NCBI GenBank assembly: GCA_029931535.1
Contig: JAQPZY010001295.1
Coordinates: 930,001 to 994,000, forward strand
DNA: 64,000 nt
Origin: Margaritifera margaritifera
Lineage: Eukaryota > Mollusca > Bivalvia > Unionida > Margaritiferidae
Direction of reading: 5' to 3'
The position numbers and the translations under genes are program-made. Numbering within the stretch: position 1 is the first letter of the stretch; each line of letters starts with the position of its first letter. Shown one piece after another: positions 22,100 to 33,551 of this stretch. The notes below the pieces were generated by a model. That model saw only the letters and a list, made by a program, of their open reading frames with translations, searched no databases and was not told where the DNA came from.

Positions 22100-22770
22100 A
22101 TACGCAAAATATTACAATCACTGGACGAGAATTGGGATGTTTGAAGTAGGACGGAGGTTGTTGGTTCTAGTCTCTATCAGCCAGAATAAGTTGCTGGTCC
22201 AATGGAAAGGTCGTACAAAATTAAAGACGTCGAAGATGAAATAGTCGATGGAATAGATATTAAACGAAGGCTGAAAATATTTCAAACAAACATGCTGAAG
22301 CAATAAGTTGAAATAACTCACGTAGATACATGGGTGTTGAGTTTAGTTTATGCTGCAGTGATAGAGAACAAATCTCATAATAAATTGAAAGAAGACTCAA
22401 GTACAGAAATCACCAAATAGTGTCATATTGGAGGCGAAAAGAGGATATGGACAATGTTGACGTATACGTGGAGCTCACAGAAGATCAACGCCTTCAGATC
22501 ACAAGCATATTGTCTAAATACAAATATGTATTTTCCCATAGACCAGGTCATACCGATTTATTATAGAACGACATCAATTTGATGCTACAGAACCGATTAA
22601 AATGAAAGGCTACCCGAAACTATTCAGTGTTGAGAAAGCGAATGAGGAATAGCAGCAGTAGCATGTGGAAACCTGTTTAATACTTCATTGGGTAGATAAG
22701 GGTCAGAAAACTGGATAAGGGTTCGTCTTCTCCTTGATTGATCCAGTTCCTGCTTGGGGCATTCGACATC
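22100..22770 (+). pseudogene. Second gypsy integrase-tail/RT-leader fragment
   Basis: The first part reads NKLLVQWKGR (22185-22215), the chromo-like integrase tail, with FQTNMLKQ after it. The second reads DVYVELTEDQRLQITSILSK and YKYVFSHRPGHTDLL (22455-22565), the pre-RT leader. The same two modules in the same order occur at 20.77-21.12 kb. This repeat of the junction is the main support for INT preceding RT in this element family. Confidence 0.55.
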
Positions 22771-22779
22771 TTTATTGTA

Positions 22780-25400
22780 TTATGTGATGGAATTGTAGAA
22801 GGCTTATAATATGTCTCACTTTCACGCCGCTTTCACTTTCGGACGCATTACTTTTAGATCCTATTCAATGCGTAGTTGTATTGATTAATTACACCAAAAC
22901 AATCTGTCAGAAAATAATTAATTTAATCAATCTAAAGGCTTGATTACTTTGCTGAATCGTTCTAATTTCATTTGTTACAACATTATTTTCTCGACCGTCA
23001 TATTAAAATAATTAATCAGCTGTGTACGTCCCCAAACCCGAGATAAAATTCATGGTGGTTAGTTAACGCTTTTGTAATAGTTCTGTTTTAAACTTTTCTT
23101 TTATGCTGATTTGGACTGTATTCTTACATGAAGAGAAACAGATAGATAGATAACAAAACACGCAGATACAAGTACGTAATACCATTGATAAATATTCACA
23201 TATGTACACATCTATGAATACATATACTTACACATACACTAAGTATACACACACACATATATATACAGATATTCATGCAGTTATATTCATCAAATCATCC
23301 AATCACAGATACAACTAAAAGACAAGTGTATCTGTCAGTAGATAAACAATTACAACAATGTAAATAAATACATGTACTAAATTCCTTTAGAAATCTTATC
23401 CAAGGAGTGGTCTACCCGATGTGAGATTATCAGGTAATCGTAACATCACTCGGCCTTTTCTGTGAAGTCGGTGAAAAAACCTCGGATATAAATCGCCGCA
23501 ATTGAGAACTATATTTGGAACTACTTTGGCTGACATGGCACAAACTATGAGGGCAAAAGGAGACAAAGTCATAATTGGAACATTGTCGGTTTTTTTCTGC
23601 GGCAGCATATGTAGTGTACTCCGGCGAAGACGAATAACTCAAATTCATCAAATTTATGTGTATTCCTACAATTACATCCGAGGACTATTCTCCAACTTTA
23701 TGGAAAAGGCCGAGAGATGTTCTGATTGATTGTCATGGTCATTTGTTTCATGGGAGACAACTGGTCAAATATCATTATCTTTATGCATAAACCCATATTT
23801 ATTGGCTTATTTCGTCGACATGACTCTTGGCAAGCAAGTCTTTTATAACTATTTGTCAAATGTAAAACACGTACTTTTAATTCCAGAGGAATATAACAAG
23901 GATTGTGTTCTCATTCATTCAATATATACATAACCATGAATCATATTAGTATTACATATGCAAATAGATAAGCATACATATTGTAATATATTAATATTAA
24001 TATTAACCTACTCAACATTGTAATTAGAAGTACTCATTCGAACATGTTAATATAATCATCAAACTTCAATTATATCAAATTATGCTAATTTTGTTGGACT
24101 CTAAGGCAGACACTATTAATATGTCACATACAAAATATATAAGACATGGTATCAGTGATATGAAACAATGAATTCTATATATGTGGGCATGAGGAACATA
24201 CCGACATAATAACGTCGAACAGAGACACATCACTTAAAAATGCATACTATATTATTTAAATATTAACTTGGGTCTTAATTCAAATGCTTTCTTCACATTT
24301 TCCATTTTGATGGATTAAACTGCATCAGGAATGGATTAAGCATTAAAGAAACAACAACAATGCAGTAGTTTTTTTAAAAACAAGTTCATATCAACGTTCG
24401 GCATTTTAGACAGCTTTTATATCAAATCTAGTTGCATGTTGCTGTATATTCCAAATTTTTAAATTGTGTTTCGTCTTCAATGTAGTTTTTAGGATTAAAA
24501 TAAAACCTTATTTCTGCTGGCATGGCGGTACGTTTTGAACTTTCCCATTTCAATGTAGAGACAATGTATATTAACCCTTCGTTGTGTGTGACTCCATCTC
24601 ATTTTAGTTTCAGCTAGCAGAAGAATGTGCTATTCAAATTAAAGGTCATCCTAAGTGGAACAATGTAATTACAGTTTATTATTTTCTTGAATTGTCTTTT
24701 TCTGCCAATAGTAATTAGTAGTTTCTAATTATACTTTTAAGGCGTTTAGTAATTATCCCTTAACAAATATACTTCTTTATACATGCACGCTGAAACCAAG
24801 TAATATAAAATATTGCTTTTAAAAGAAAGACATATTATATGTTTGAACCTAAGGATTATATGACCCATGTATGTGTCAATTATACTGTATGACTTTCAAA
24901 TTGATATAATGCAATATCTTACCGACTGTAATATAAAATAAATATCGATTGACTATATTCCCCAATCTTGATCAGTTGATAGATTAGTACTAAATTTGTG
25001 ATCCATAGCATTTGTTTGTAATAGCTTGTTACACACAATTGTATCAAAAAGGGTTTCTAAATGCTGTTTGTTACCATCCAATTTGTGTAATTTGACCTCC
25101 AATGATCCCCATATTTCACAACAAGAACTAGTTGTAGGTCTATATAATATTTAAAATATTCAGGTCACACTAAGGAATTATATGTTTTAAATGTGGTGAT
25201 GCAACTGTGGCGCCCCTCCTCCGCCTGTTATGATGCCTTATTTTCGTCTATTTTATTTAAAAGACAAATATGAAGGTATCACAGGCAATGTCATCATGTG
25301 AGGGCACAGAAGTTGAAACACTAGAGGCAAAATCCATTAACAGATTGTTTAAATACCAATAAATAATAGTATCATACAGGTTAAAGAAGTTTTAATTCGT
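22780..25400. other. AT-rich DNA without recognisable genes
   Basis: Contains a short CA/TA simple-sequence patch at 23195-23270. Nothing else is supportable. Open frames here are short and lack motifs. Confidence 0.45.
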
Positions 25401-25414
25401 ACTCTAAGGAACCC

Positions 25415-25500
25415 GGATTCGCGGGTTACGGCACCCATCGCCTTGCTTGCAAGCACCAACACCTATACCATCTCGACCATGCACACATCACCAAAACTGA
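25415..25500 (-). repeat. Possible tRNA-like SINE head
   Basis: On the minus strand, tggtcgagatggtataggt resembles a Pol III A box (TRGYNNARNNGG). About 45 nt later taacccgcgaatccgggtt contains a partial B box (CGAATCC) within a 5-bp stem, acccg/cgggt. No complete cloverleaf can be drawn, so it is more likely a degenerate SINE head than a tRNA gene. Confidence 0.3.
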
Positions 25501-27490
25501 TGCTACAAAGTCGGTGGAATAGGCATTAGTGCGTAGCAAACATACTCGCATGTCGACGATGTTAATTCTCATCTAAGTAAACAGTCCATCTGGATCTCTA
25601 CTAGAGAAATCAAGGTGATGTGTGCATTTTATTTCCTTCTCATCTTTATACATTGAATGAATCAGGTCCAAAAGAATTAACGAGATTAAATATAGCTTCA
25701 CCAGCTTTGCACAAAAGAGTATACATACGCAGTCAGATATATAAAACAATTTCACAACCGATACAGAAGTAACACACACCATTTAAGTCAGCGTTGGTTT
25801 TCAAAAGAGTGACCAAAAGTTGTTCATACTTCGAATGGCAGCATCAAGAAAAGTTACGCCACTATTTCCAAGGCCTGAATAAAAGTTAATGTAATTGGTA
25901 AGAACGAATACTGAGATTAATATTTGAATCTGACTAAAGTGCAAAATAACGTGCCAGAAACTGCATAGTTTATAAATGTATATATTTCCGATTGATGATG
26001 ATAAAACCAACTTTACATGCAGAAACAGTCTATAAAGGACGTGGGAAATGAAGCATGGCTTAAATATATATGTATTAGTCCTTTGTTCCCAGCCTGGAAG
26101 TAGGTCAAAACTCTTTTTTCCTCTGCGTGATAGGCACGACACACACTTCTTTGATTTTATTCACACAACTTTGTTGGGCTGATTGCAGCATAACATAAAT
26201 ATGTAGTTTACCCATTTTTTAATTTTGTTTTCTTTCTTTATTCTATTGTTTATCATTTGTTTGTTTATTTCCCAGTCATGGAACACGTAGGAGTTAAGAA
26301 ATTATCTTGGCTTTTGTGTTTAGTGTTTGTTTTGTGGCTGTCAATTGTTACTTCCCCTGACGAAGAGTTTGTTTAGCTCGAAACGTTGGGAATCTGTTTT
26401 GTATTTGCGCCGTTATCATGTTTTGTGTCAGTATATATATTATTAAAGAGTACCAAAACAAAAAATGCATAACATTGGCACGCATGTGATTACAAGGATG
26501 ACTAGACAAAGCAACACAATGTATTTTCACACATGATCCAACTTTTACCCGGAAACATATTAAATAAAATTAATTATGAGATAGACAAAGCCTACCAAGA
26601 GCAGGCATCTTCAGTCATGTGTATACCGACTTAGAGACTCTCCATACGTCGAGGAATCTACAGGATTAACAACTTCCCGATTCGTCGTGAAAGTGTTTTG
26701 CATTAAGTCACAAGCCTGTTCTTCTTCGGTGCAATGAGAGTGATTTTTTTATTGCGGATTTTTTTTATGGATAACGAAAATAATTCTTACAGTTTTTAAG
26801 TTGACGTACACTAATTTCTGATTCCATTCCTTCTTCAATGTTACAGTAATTTAATATTTCCGTTCGCTGTCGATATATTCATATGCAGTTTGTCATGAGA
26901 AACCGGATATAGAAAACTCCAAACGAAAGTGTTTTAGTTGGACTACTGTGTAGATACTATGCGTTACCGTGCCATCTCTCTATTACATATTAAAGCGAAT
27001 TATATATTACACAACGTTACTTGGCCTGTAAACGTCTGGAATATGAACTGGAAAATTATAAAAATACGCAGTTCTGATCATTGATTATCGAATATTTTAA
27101 GCGGCAATCATATTGAATCCACTAAGTTGGTTTTAAAACAACAATTTACAACATTTTCTGACCCTGTCTGGTATAGTGTTCCAATATATTACTTTTACAC
27201 TGTCGCAAACCTATATTCACCGGTTCGAGTGGTAAATGTTACTCCAGAGTGGAAAATCTTGTTATAAAAAGGAAATATACATATGCAATCTTTCGAGAGG
27301 TCACAATATTTTCAAGCAAGATATTTAGTTGAGTAAAGTTTTATGATTAAGGAGCTGGGCAACGCAGAGGTAAAGTACAATCGCTTTGTACTTATGTGGT
27401 CCTATATTATATCGCTGGAGTCGGCAAATACATGAATTATAATTAGTGATCACGCATCTAAGATTGGAAAACTTTACTTTCTATCTTATG
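25501..27490. other. Mostly AT-rich DNA with no gene recognised
   Basis: Open frames of 60-113 codons on the minus strand (for example 25801-26142) show no known motif and have the hydrophobic, Phe/Ile-rich composition expected of AT-rich chance frames. The hairpin motif at 26357-26392 is listed separately. Confidence 0.4.
26355..26395 (+). repeat. Penelope-type 'ctgacgaag...gctcgaaacg' hairpin motif
   Basis: The sequence cctgacgaagagtttg, then tttagctcgaaacgttg, has the 'ctgangA - stem - cGAAAc' layout found near the ends of Penelope-like and related invertebrate retroelements, where it can be a hammerhead ribozyme remnant. The stem here is only gag/ctc with an extra A, so ribozyme activity is doubtful. 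No reverse transcriptase of that family is visible nearby. Confidence 0.3.
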
Positions 27491-27529
27491 TCCCAACCAT
27501 TTGGGGTCATTTCTTCTTCTTCAGGACAG

Positions 27530-27970
27530 CACATTTTCAAACGTTGCTAACAGAGTTTATCAAACTATTTCACAACCTGAGCAACAACCTGAGCAACAGT
27601 CTTTCAAACGCGTGCAGCAGCAACGTTTTTGCAAACATTCCAAACAGTCTTTCAAAAGTGACCAACAGAATGTCAAACAGAATTCCAAACATTCCCAAAA
27701 GCCTTTCAAACATGACCAACAGCGTTTCAAACATAAATAACACACTGCGTCAACAGTGTCCAATTTTGTTTGGCAGCATTTAGAACATCTATGGCACTTA
27801 GAACATTTAAGGCAATTAGTTTTGCAACGGGAGCAACATGTGCGACAACTGCAACAACAACTGCAATAACAACTGCAACAACAAATGCAAATGCAACGCG
27901 TGGCAATTCTGCGACACCGCTCTGAACACACATTACACAGTTCAGTTATAAACCAAAACAATATGGCCAA
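27530..27970 (-). other. Repetitive Cys-rich (or Gln-rich on the other strand) open frame
   Basis: The minus strand has an uninterrupted 136-codon frame, about one third cysteine, with blocks such as CICCCSCYCSCCCSCRTCC and CSKCHRCSKCC. The plus strand reads a Gln/Lys/Ser/Phe-rich frame (EQQPEQQSFKRVQQQRF) at 27501-27740. Both come from an imperfect repeat of 'caaacnttncaaa' and 'gcaacaa' words, so either may be an artefact. The minus frame lies just downstream of the LRAT-domain exon on the same strand. A partial second copy lies at 30465-30608. I do not recognise the protein. Confidence 0.35.
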
Positions 27971-28090
27971 AGAGGTGACAGAAAGTGTTATCCACTGGAT
28001 TTTACACCTTGCATCAACAATTATTCCAACGACTGAGATTATAATGAAAATAAGCCTAACCAGAAAATGTCGGCTTGATCTTTTTAGGCA

Positions 28091-28096
28091 TTTATT
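28091..28096 (-). terminator. Polyadenylation signal for the LRAT-domain gene
   Basis: AATAAA on the minus strand, about 95 bases past the stop codon of the LRAT-domain exon. Confidence 0.5.
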
Positions 28097-28191
28097 TCAC
28101 ATTTTTCCTGCATCGTACCGAAATTGTGTATTTATGAGCTCTCCTAACATAATATACAAGTAAACAACTAGGAAAAAAAATTGTATTCCTA

Positions 28192-28748
28192 TTATCCATT
28201 CTTGTCGAAATAAAAATCATCAAGGTCGGTTGAAAGCAGGATGAGAAGTAATCGTAACAATCTCGGTAAACAGCCAAATATTGATTGGGTACAACATCTA
28301 TCTAAGGTTTCAACCTGTTCACTCTTATCCTCATCTACAACACAGCATCTGCATAAATGTTCGCAATTATTTAAGAAAAGGTGATACGGAATGCTATTTG
28401 TCTTAAAATCCTTAACATTTTTGATGACCTGTTCACCTTTGTACTTTGGGTAGTTATAGTTGTTTTTGTAAATGTCAATTTCTTTAAAATTCAATGTCTC
28501 AGGCTCTGCGTGTTTGACCACTGCTTTGTGTTCCGTTGATTCAAAGAAACCCGAAAAGCGAAATTTCACATTTCCATCAACATTCCCTTCAGTTGCCATT
28601 AATATTGCATGGTGAAAACATAAGTGCACTTTTCCAAAGCAGCAACACGTGATAGGCCTGATAATTTGGTCTCCCTCCTGCAAATTGACTACCTTCAATT
28701 CGTGGTCATCCAAACGAATTTCTTCGCTACAGGTACAAGTGAAACGTC
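28192..28748 (-). CDS. Terminal exon of an LRAT-domain protein
   Basis: LRAT-type domains (NlpC/P60 fold) use a His and a Cys, often for acyl transfer. Here LQEGDQIIRPITC is followed by HLCFHHAILMATE (candidate catalytic His near 28620) and, 80 residues on, NNCEHLCRCC (catalytic Cys of the NCEH motif, near 28350). The C-terminus is hydrophobic (PRLLRLLLILLSTDL), as in membrane-anchored family members. The frame is open from 28833. A splice acceptor (tttatttattccag) ends at 28749, so the exon probably starts at 28748 and earlier exons lie at higher coordinates. The stop is at 28192 and AATAAA lies at 28091-28096. No break is seen, so this is the best host gene candidate in the window. Confidence 0.65.
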
Positions 28749-28927
28749 CTGGAATAAATAAACAAATTACATATAAATTATCACGTATTTTACGTCCCTC
28801 AGTAAAAGCTCGTTGCATTACACCTTTCATCATACTATCCGATATGACATATTTATTGATAGGTTTACATCAGTTCGGGATTACCTACTAGTGTTCGTTT
28901 CTTGAATGATACTTCGTGTCTTAACTT

Positions 28928-28929
<2 letters not shown>

Positions 28930-28966
<37 letters not shown>
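28930..28966. repeat. (GA)n microsatellite
   Basis: About 18 uninterrupted GA dinucleotides upstream of the LRAT-domain exon. Confidence 0.95.
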
Positions 28967-28968
<2 letters not shown>

Positions 28969-28969
28969 T

Positions 28970-30460
28970 CTGACGATAGTGCCAGATTTAAAGTGTTCCT
29001 ATAGGGTTCCGTCGAAACCTCACTTTTTCCAGCTAGAATAGTACATTTGCCGGCTAGCGCAAGAAAAGAGAAATTTGGCGATTATCAGCAAAAAGAACCA
29101 CTTATTCACTAAACAATCGAGCCGAGTAAAAAAAGGAAAAATGTTTCCAAAACTGATATCTGTGACTTACTGTTCATTCATTCTGATCACGGAGATAATA
29201 AAAACACAATGTAAAATTTGGTAGTTTTGTGAATGACCATAAAATCAAGTTTCAAACCAAAGTTTAGAATTTAATCAGACGAAAGTTAATTTTAATGTGC
29301 AGCGTCAAATTACCCCCCTCCTCTCCTTATCTTTAAAATGTAAGTTTTTTGTGATAAGATCATATGATGCTTAAATAATAAGATAATTGAGGTTTCCCTA
29401 GTGTACAATAGTATATAATGGTATAAAGGTGGAACAATTCCGAAAAAAAACAACATAAACACAATTACTTTTTTGAATTCTTTATTTGAGTTCAGATTAA
29501 AATTGCAATCTCACCTTTTCGTTTTTTTTTTTTTTTTTTTTTTTTGGTAGCAAAATTTATTTCAGATTATGTCTCCTCGAATTGTAATCTTTGTCAAAAA
29601 CCATCCTCTTTAGGAACAGTGCCCATTAAGTATAGTCATGCTTATTCAATACATACGAATCATAACTCCTGTACGAAGTGGTTTAAAATAATCAAAATGC
29701 GGCGCGGCACAAGACACAGCTTGTTGACCATATGTTGATACCGGTGGTAGGTGCAATATTGCTGGAATCGATTGTATCTCTTCTGGATGAAAAGTATCAG
29801 TCTATGCATTTGCTGCCAGCTTGCCATTTTAAAACGTTGGTGCTCCAGTGGGGCACATTACAATTATTCTAAAATCAACCGGGATTATCCAAGTTGTTTC
29901 GTACTCGGAAACAAACCGAAACCGAAAAAAATAAATAAAGATAAAAAATAAAAATCCGAGATTCTCAAGACCACAGTTGACACATTTTTTTAGTTTAAGT
30001 TGAAGTGTAGGTCTGCAATCTCCTTTGGTAGGCGCATTTATTATAATCCTTGTCGCAAAAAAAAAATCCAAAAAAAATTGCAGGGACACACAATGTTTTA
30101 CCCGTATTGTGCTCACTTTAAGCAACGTTGTCTACTCATCGCACCGTGGTGCAACATGTTGCATATGTTCAAACGAGGTAATAAAGTGGAGCATGCATTA
30201 ACATTAATGAATACAGCACTACACACCTCTGCTCCGCATTTCTAATAGTATACTACTCCACCCTCACTCTCAGAGGATTACGGCAAAATATTAGAAATTG
30301 AGCCAGGCAGCTCTTTAAAAACAAAAGCGGTCTCAAAAGCTTTCTAGACAATGTTTATGTTTCTGTCTAAGTGTTAGGACCTGTCTGTCTCAGAAAAGAG
30401 TGATGTCGTGTAACTAATATAAATAAATGAAGACAAACAGTTTATTGTCTTTTTCTTGCA
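28970..30460. other. AT-rich DNA apart from the poly(A) retrocopy
   Basis: No gene, RNA or repeat other than those listed separately can be supported. Confidence 0.4.
29522..29800 (-). repeat. 3' end of a retrotransposed transcript with poly(A)
   Basis: A run of 24 T at 29522-29545 is a poly(A) tract on the minus strand. AATAAA stands at 29556-29561, only 10 bases upstream of the tract. This is the signature of an integrated mRNA copy. The parent is not identifiable, since the sequence above it (29.56-30.2 kb) has only a 98-codon frame without known motifs. Confidence 0.5.
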
Positions 30461-30464
30461 TTAT

Positions 30465-30608
30465 GACAGCACCTTTTCAAACGTTGCTAACATAGTTTAT
30501 CAAACCATTTCACAACCTGAGCAACAATCTGAGCAACAACAACAATCTTTCAAACACGAGCTACGGCAACAGTCCTTCAAACGCGTGCAACAGCAACATT
30601 TTTTCAAA
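30465..30608. repeat. Partial second copy of the 27.53 kb Cys/Gln-rich repeat
   Basis: Shares ttttcaaacgttgctaac, then tttatcaaac, tttcacaacctgagcaaca and ttcaaacgcgtgcaacagcaac with 27533-27630, with a few indels. It ends exactly where the polymerase B pseudogene of element 2 begins. Confidence 0.8.
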
Positions 30609-30609
30609 T

Positions 30610-33380
30610 ATGCATAAATCAATCCAATATTATCTTTATGTTCTGCTTTTTAGCTTGTAATATAAATCACGCATTATTAATTTTGATAAATCTAATATAC
30701 ACATTGCAGTATATATTGGCCGATTAAGAAATAATTTAGTTTTGGTCCGATGAAAGGCAACTAGATCATTATTGAATATTTTATTGTCATAAATCTTGGA
30801 TTTGTGACCATTTTTTCTAATTTGTCAGACTCTAATGTTCTAATTAATTCTACATCAGTTATGTTTCTCAAATTCTCCATCAAGGTTCCAAACACAGAGT
30901 TATTCACCAAATTGAAGAAATCCTTTTCAGATTCTTTTTTGGATTCCGTTCTAAGGTTTGTATTAAACTTAATGTAAGGCTCCATCCAAGCCGTCTGATT
31001 AAACTCCAACACACGATATATTTTTATGAGTTTTAACCCTACTCTTAAATTAAGTCTTATGATGTGCAACATTTTCTTTATCGTTTAGGTGAGGTACTAA
31101 TTTATCAAAATTAGTAAACTTATACATTAATGTTTCAAATAATTTATATTGATATTTACTTCACCATTCTTTTGAATCTGCATTGATTCGACAGCTAATG
31201 GGTAGATATTATGTGCATCTGGAGGATACTCTAAATCGAATTTAATTATATCAAAATTTATCAGCGTTATCAGGAATATTCATAATGTCCTTTTCATCAC
31301 AGTTGTCAGGTATTTTAATCCATTTAAATTTACTAACAAGCAGATTTTTAATCATATCCAGCCATATACATTATTTTAATTGTATGCATCACCGATATGT
31401 GTGGTTCTTTTGGTTCATAATCACTACGCATAAGAGTATTGCCTTAGCATATCGTAATGAGGTCATACTGATTAAACCCTTTTCAATAAACAGATGCATC
31501 TCAGCATCAGTTAATAATTCTAATTCATCGCATTACACGACATTCCGGGACAGGAACAATAATGAGCCGCATCTAATCTATAAATTGTCATACTCATATT
31601 TCTAACAGTTTGAAAGACATCTGCTAAAATATGTAAATTTGTTTTCAAATCTAAATAGTTGTACTCTCCAAAATTTTAAATATTATAAATCTTCCATGCT
31701 TTTTTAGCATGTTCATAATTTGTATATGTTATTTAACCATTGAGTAAAATAGATAAAAATGCCCTTATTGGTAGGAACTTACATTAATTATATCGAGCAT
31801 ATTTATCCATGTTGTCATATTGATAAACACCTTTTTTGATCATCAAGTCTATGTCATTATTATTATATAATTCACTTGTTATTTTTAAATCTTCTTTTTG
31901 TAGATGATATGATAATTTATCCAAGCTTGTATGTACAAATTGTAAACTATCAACACATTATAATTGTCCAATATTGAAATTCATGTTATGTTTCTATTGT
32001 ATTTGGAATACAACCCAGTTTTCCTTTTAGTTTTGTTTTGCAAAGAGACAACACTATGATATGACTATCATATCAACGTAAATTATGAAAAACTGCTGGA
32101 ATACGTGTTTTAAACGCTGACATTTTAAGTTGTAAATTATTATGTGCAGCACCTCTAAATTTTCCTGTAATGTGACAATGATATCTTGCCTTATGTCCAT
32201 CTAATTCTTTCTCACATACATAACAAATAGTTGATTTTTCAGAAACGTCCTGATCATTTTTTGGGGGGGAGGGGTTTTGTCATTTTAAGTTTGACTGGAC
32301 TTTTAAATACTTGTTCAATTATTTGTAATTCACAACACATATCATTTAAAAATTGTGTTACAACACTATCATTTTTATTTTTACCACGATATAATTTATG
32401 ATTAATAATATTACCATCACATCGAACTACGTCGTATTGCGTATCCACACGATGCTTTTTTGTAATTTACGTTTTAGGATCACCTTTTTCAATTTTATAT
32501 TTTACATTTAAAGTTTATAAATGGCCATAAATTACAAATGGAACTTTGATTTGACTTTTATAATTTTAAGACCTGAGAATTTCATTTTTACCCTTTCCTG
32601 GCATTTCTATTGTTTGCCTTTTTGATTCAATTCCTTTGCAATCAGGGTTATGTTTGTTTATGTTGTCTCCTTTATGAAACATGTGTGGGCATCTCCTACA
32701 AATATATATATATATATATATATTGTGGTCATCTGTACTATCATGGATTAATCGAGACAATAATTTAATTAATGCATCATGGGTTTTTGTATCATTAGAT
32801 ATTAATGACAAATCAAGTTTATGTTTTCTGTTTTTGTCTTCTGAAATTAGTAATTCAAGCGTCCCAACCAAAACACATACATATATGTCTGTCTTTAATT
32901 TGGTAATATCACGTAAAGACATAGGCAATTTAATATAATTAAAATTTAATTTAGTAATATGTTATTTATATTTTGATAACGGTCAATGTTCTATTTTGGA
33001 GGATTTATACTAGCCAGAACAGACCAGTTAAAACATTTATTATGTTCGTTTTGATTATTTATACACGCCTTTTTACTCGCGATTGATTTTGGTAATATGA
33101 TATGTTTAACTTTGTATTGGTTTAAAAGCTGAAATTCCTATCTTAGCAAGTAACACTTCTTTAAACTTCCAACTATTAGCGTGTAATTTTTAAATGTGTC
33201 CACGTTTCCTAAAAGATCAGCAAATACAACATCTATTATTTCCTATTATTAATATCACTTATTGCAAGAATAACTGCGGCTTTATTTGCAAAATAGTCTA
33301 CTATTTCATCATCAATCATTTGGTTTGTTTGAATTTGGTCATAGTTTTAGATTATTATACCATTATGTTTATTTAGCTCA
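30610..33380 (-). pseudogene. DNA polymerase B of element 2, truncated and interrupted
   Basis: The N-terminal part reads SVLASINPP, then LPMSLRDITKLKTDIYVCVL and LDLSLISND (32790-33050). A zinc finger CRRCPHMFHKGDNINKHNPDC follows at 32640-32705, preceded by an in-frame (TA)n giving Ile/Tyr repeats. Then come VPFVIYGH (exonuclease start, near 32530), YRGKNKNDSVVTQFLNDM (about 32340-32400), CYVCEKELDGHKARYHCH (second Cys/His finger, near 32190) and PAVFHNL. The palm region has LVGLKLIKIYRVLEFNQTAW-like residues and DFFNLVNNSVFGTLMENLRN (30870-30935), then YTAMCILDLSKLIM. The gene stops at about 30610 before the DTDS motif C. Stops break it in several places. Confidence 0.75.
32701..32724. repeat. 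(TA)n microsatellite inside polymerase B of element 2
   Basis: Eleven TA units lie in frame between exonuclease-proximal sequence and the first zinc finger. Confidence 0.9.
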
Positions 33381-33476
33381 TCTTTAAAAATACATACAAT
33401 TTGTGGGTAGATATATGATAAACATTCAAATAAAGAATAAAATTTCCGGAAAAATAATGTTTATATCGAATGGAAC

Positions 33477-33551
<75 letters not shown>

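Larger units (their letters stand above)
18540..22770 (+). mobile_element. Ty3/gypsy retrotransposon remains, order Gag-PR-INT-RT
   Basis: Plus-strand pieces of Gag, aspartic protease, integrase and reverse transcriptase lie in that order, followed by a second fragment that again runs from integrase tail into the RT leader. Integrase upstream of RT is the order of Gmr1-like Ty3/gypsy elements, not the usual PR-RT-RH-INT. No LTRs or RNase H were recognised. All frames are interrupted. Confidence 0.65.

Noticed and set aside
25801..26142. 113-codon minus-strand frame with hydrophobic residues
   Set aside because: No motif, no second copy and no splice or polyadenylation context. It is probably chance in AT-rich DNA.
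27590..27900. CRISPR-like array
   Set aside because: Repeats are short, imperfect and without unique spacers. The context is eukaryotic.
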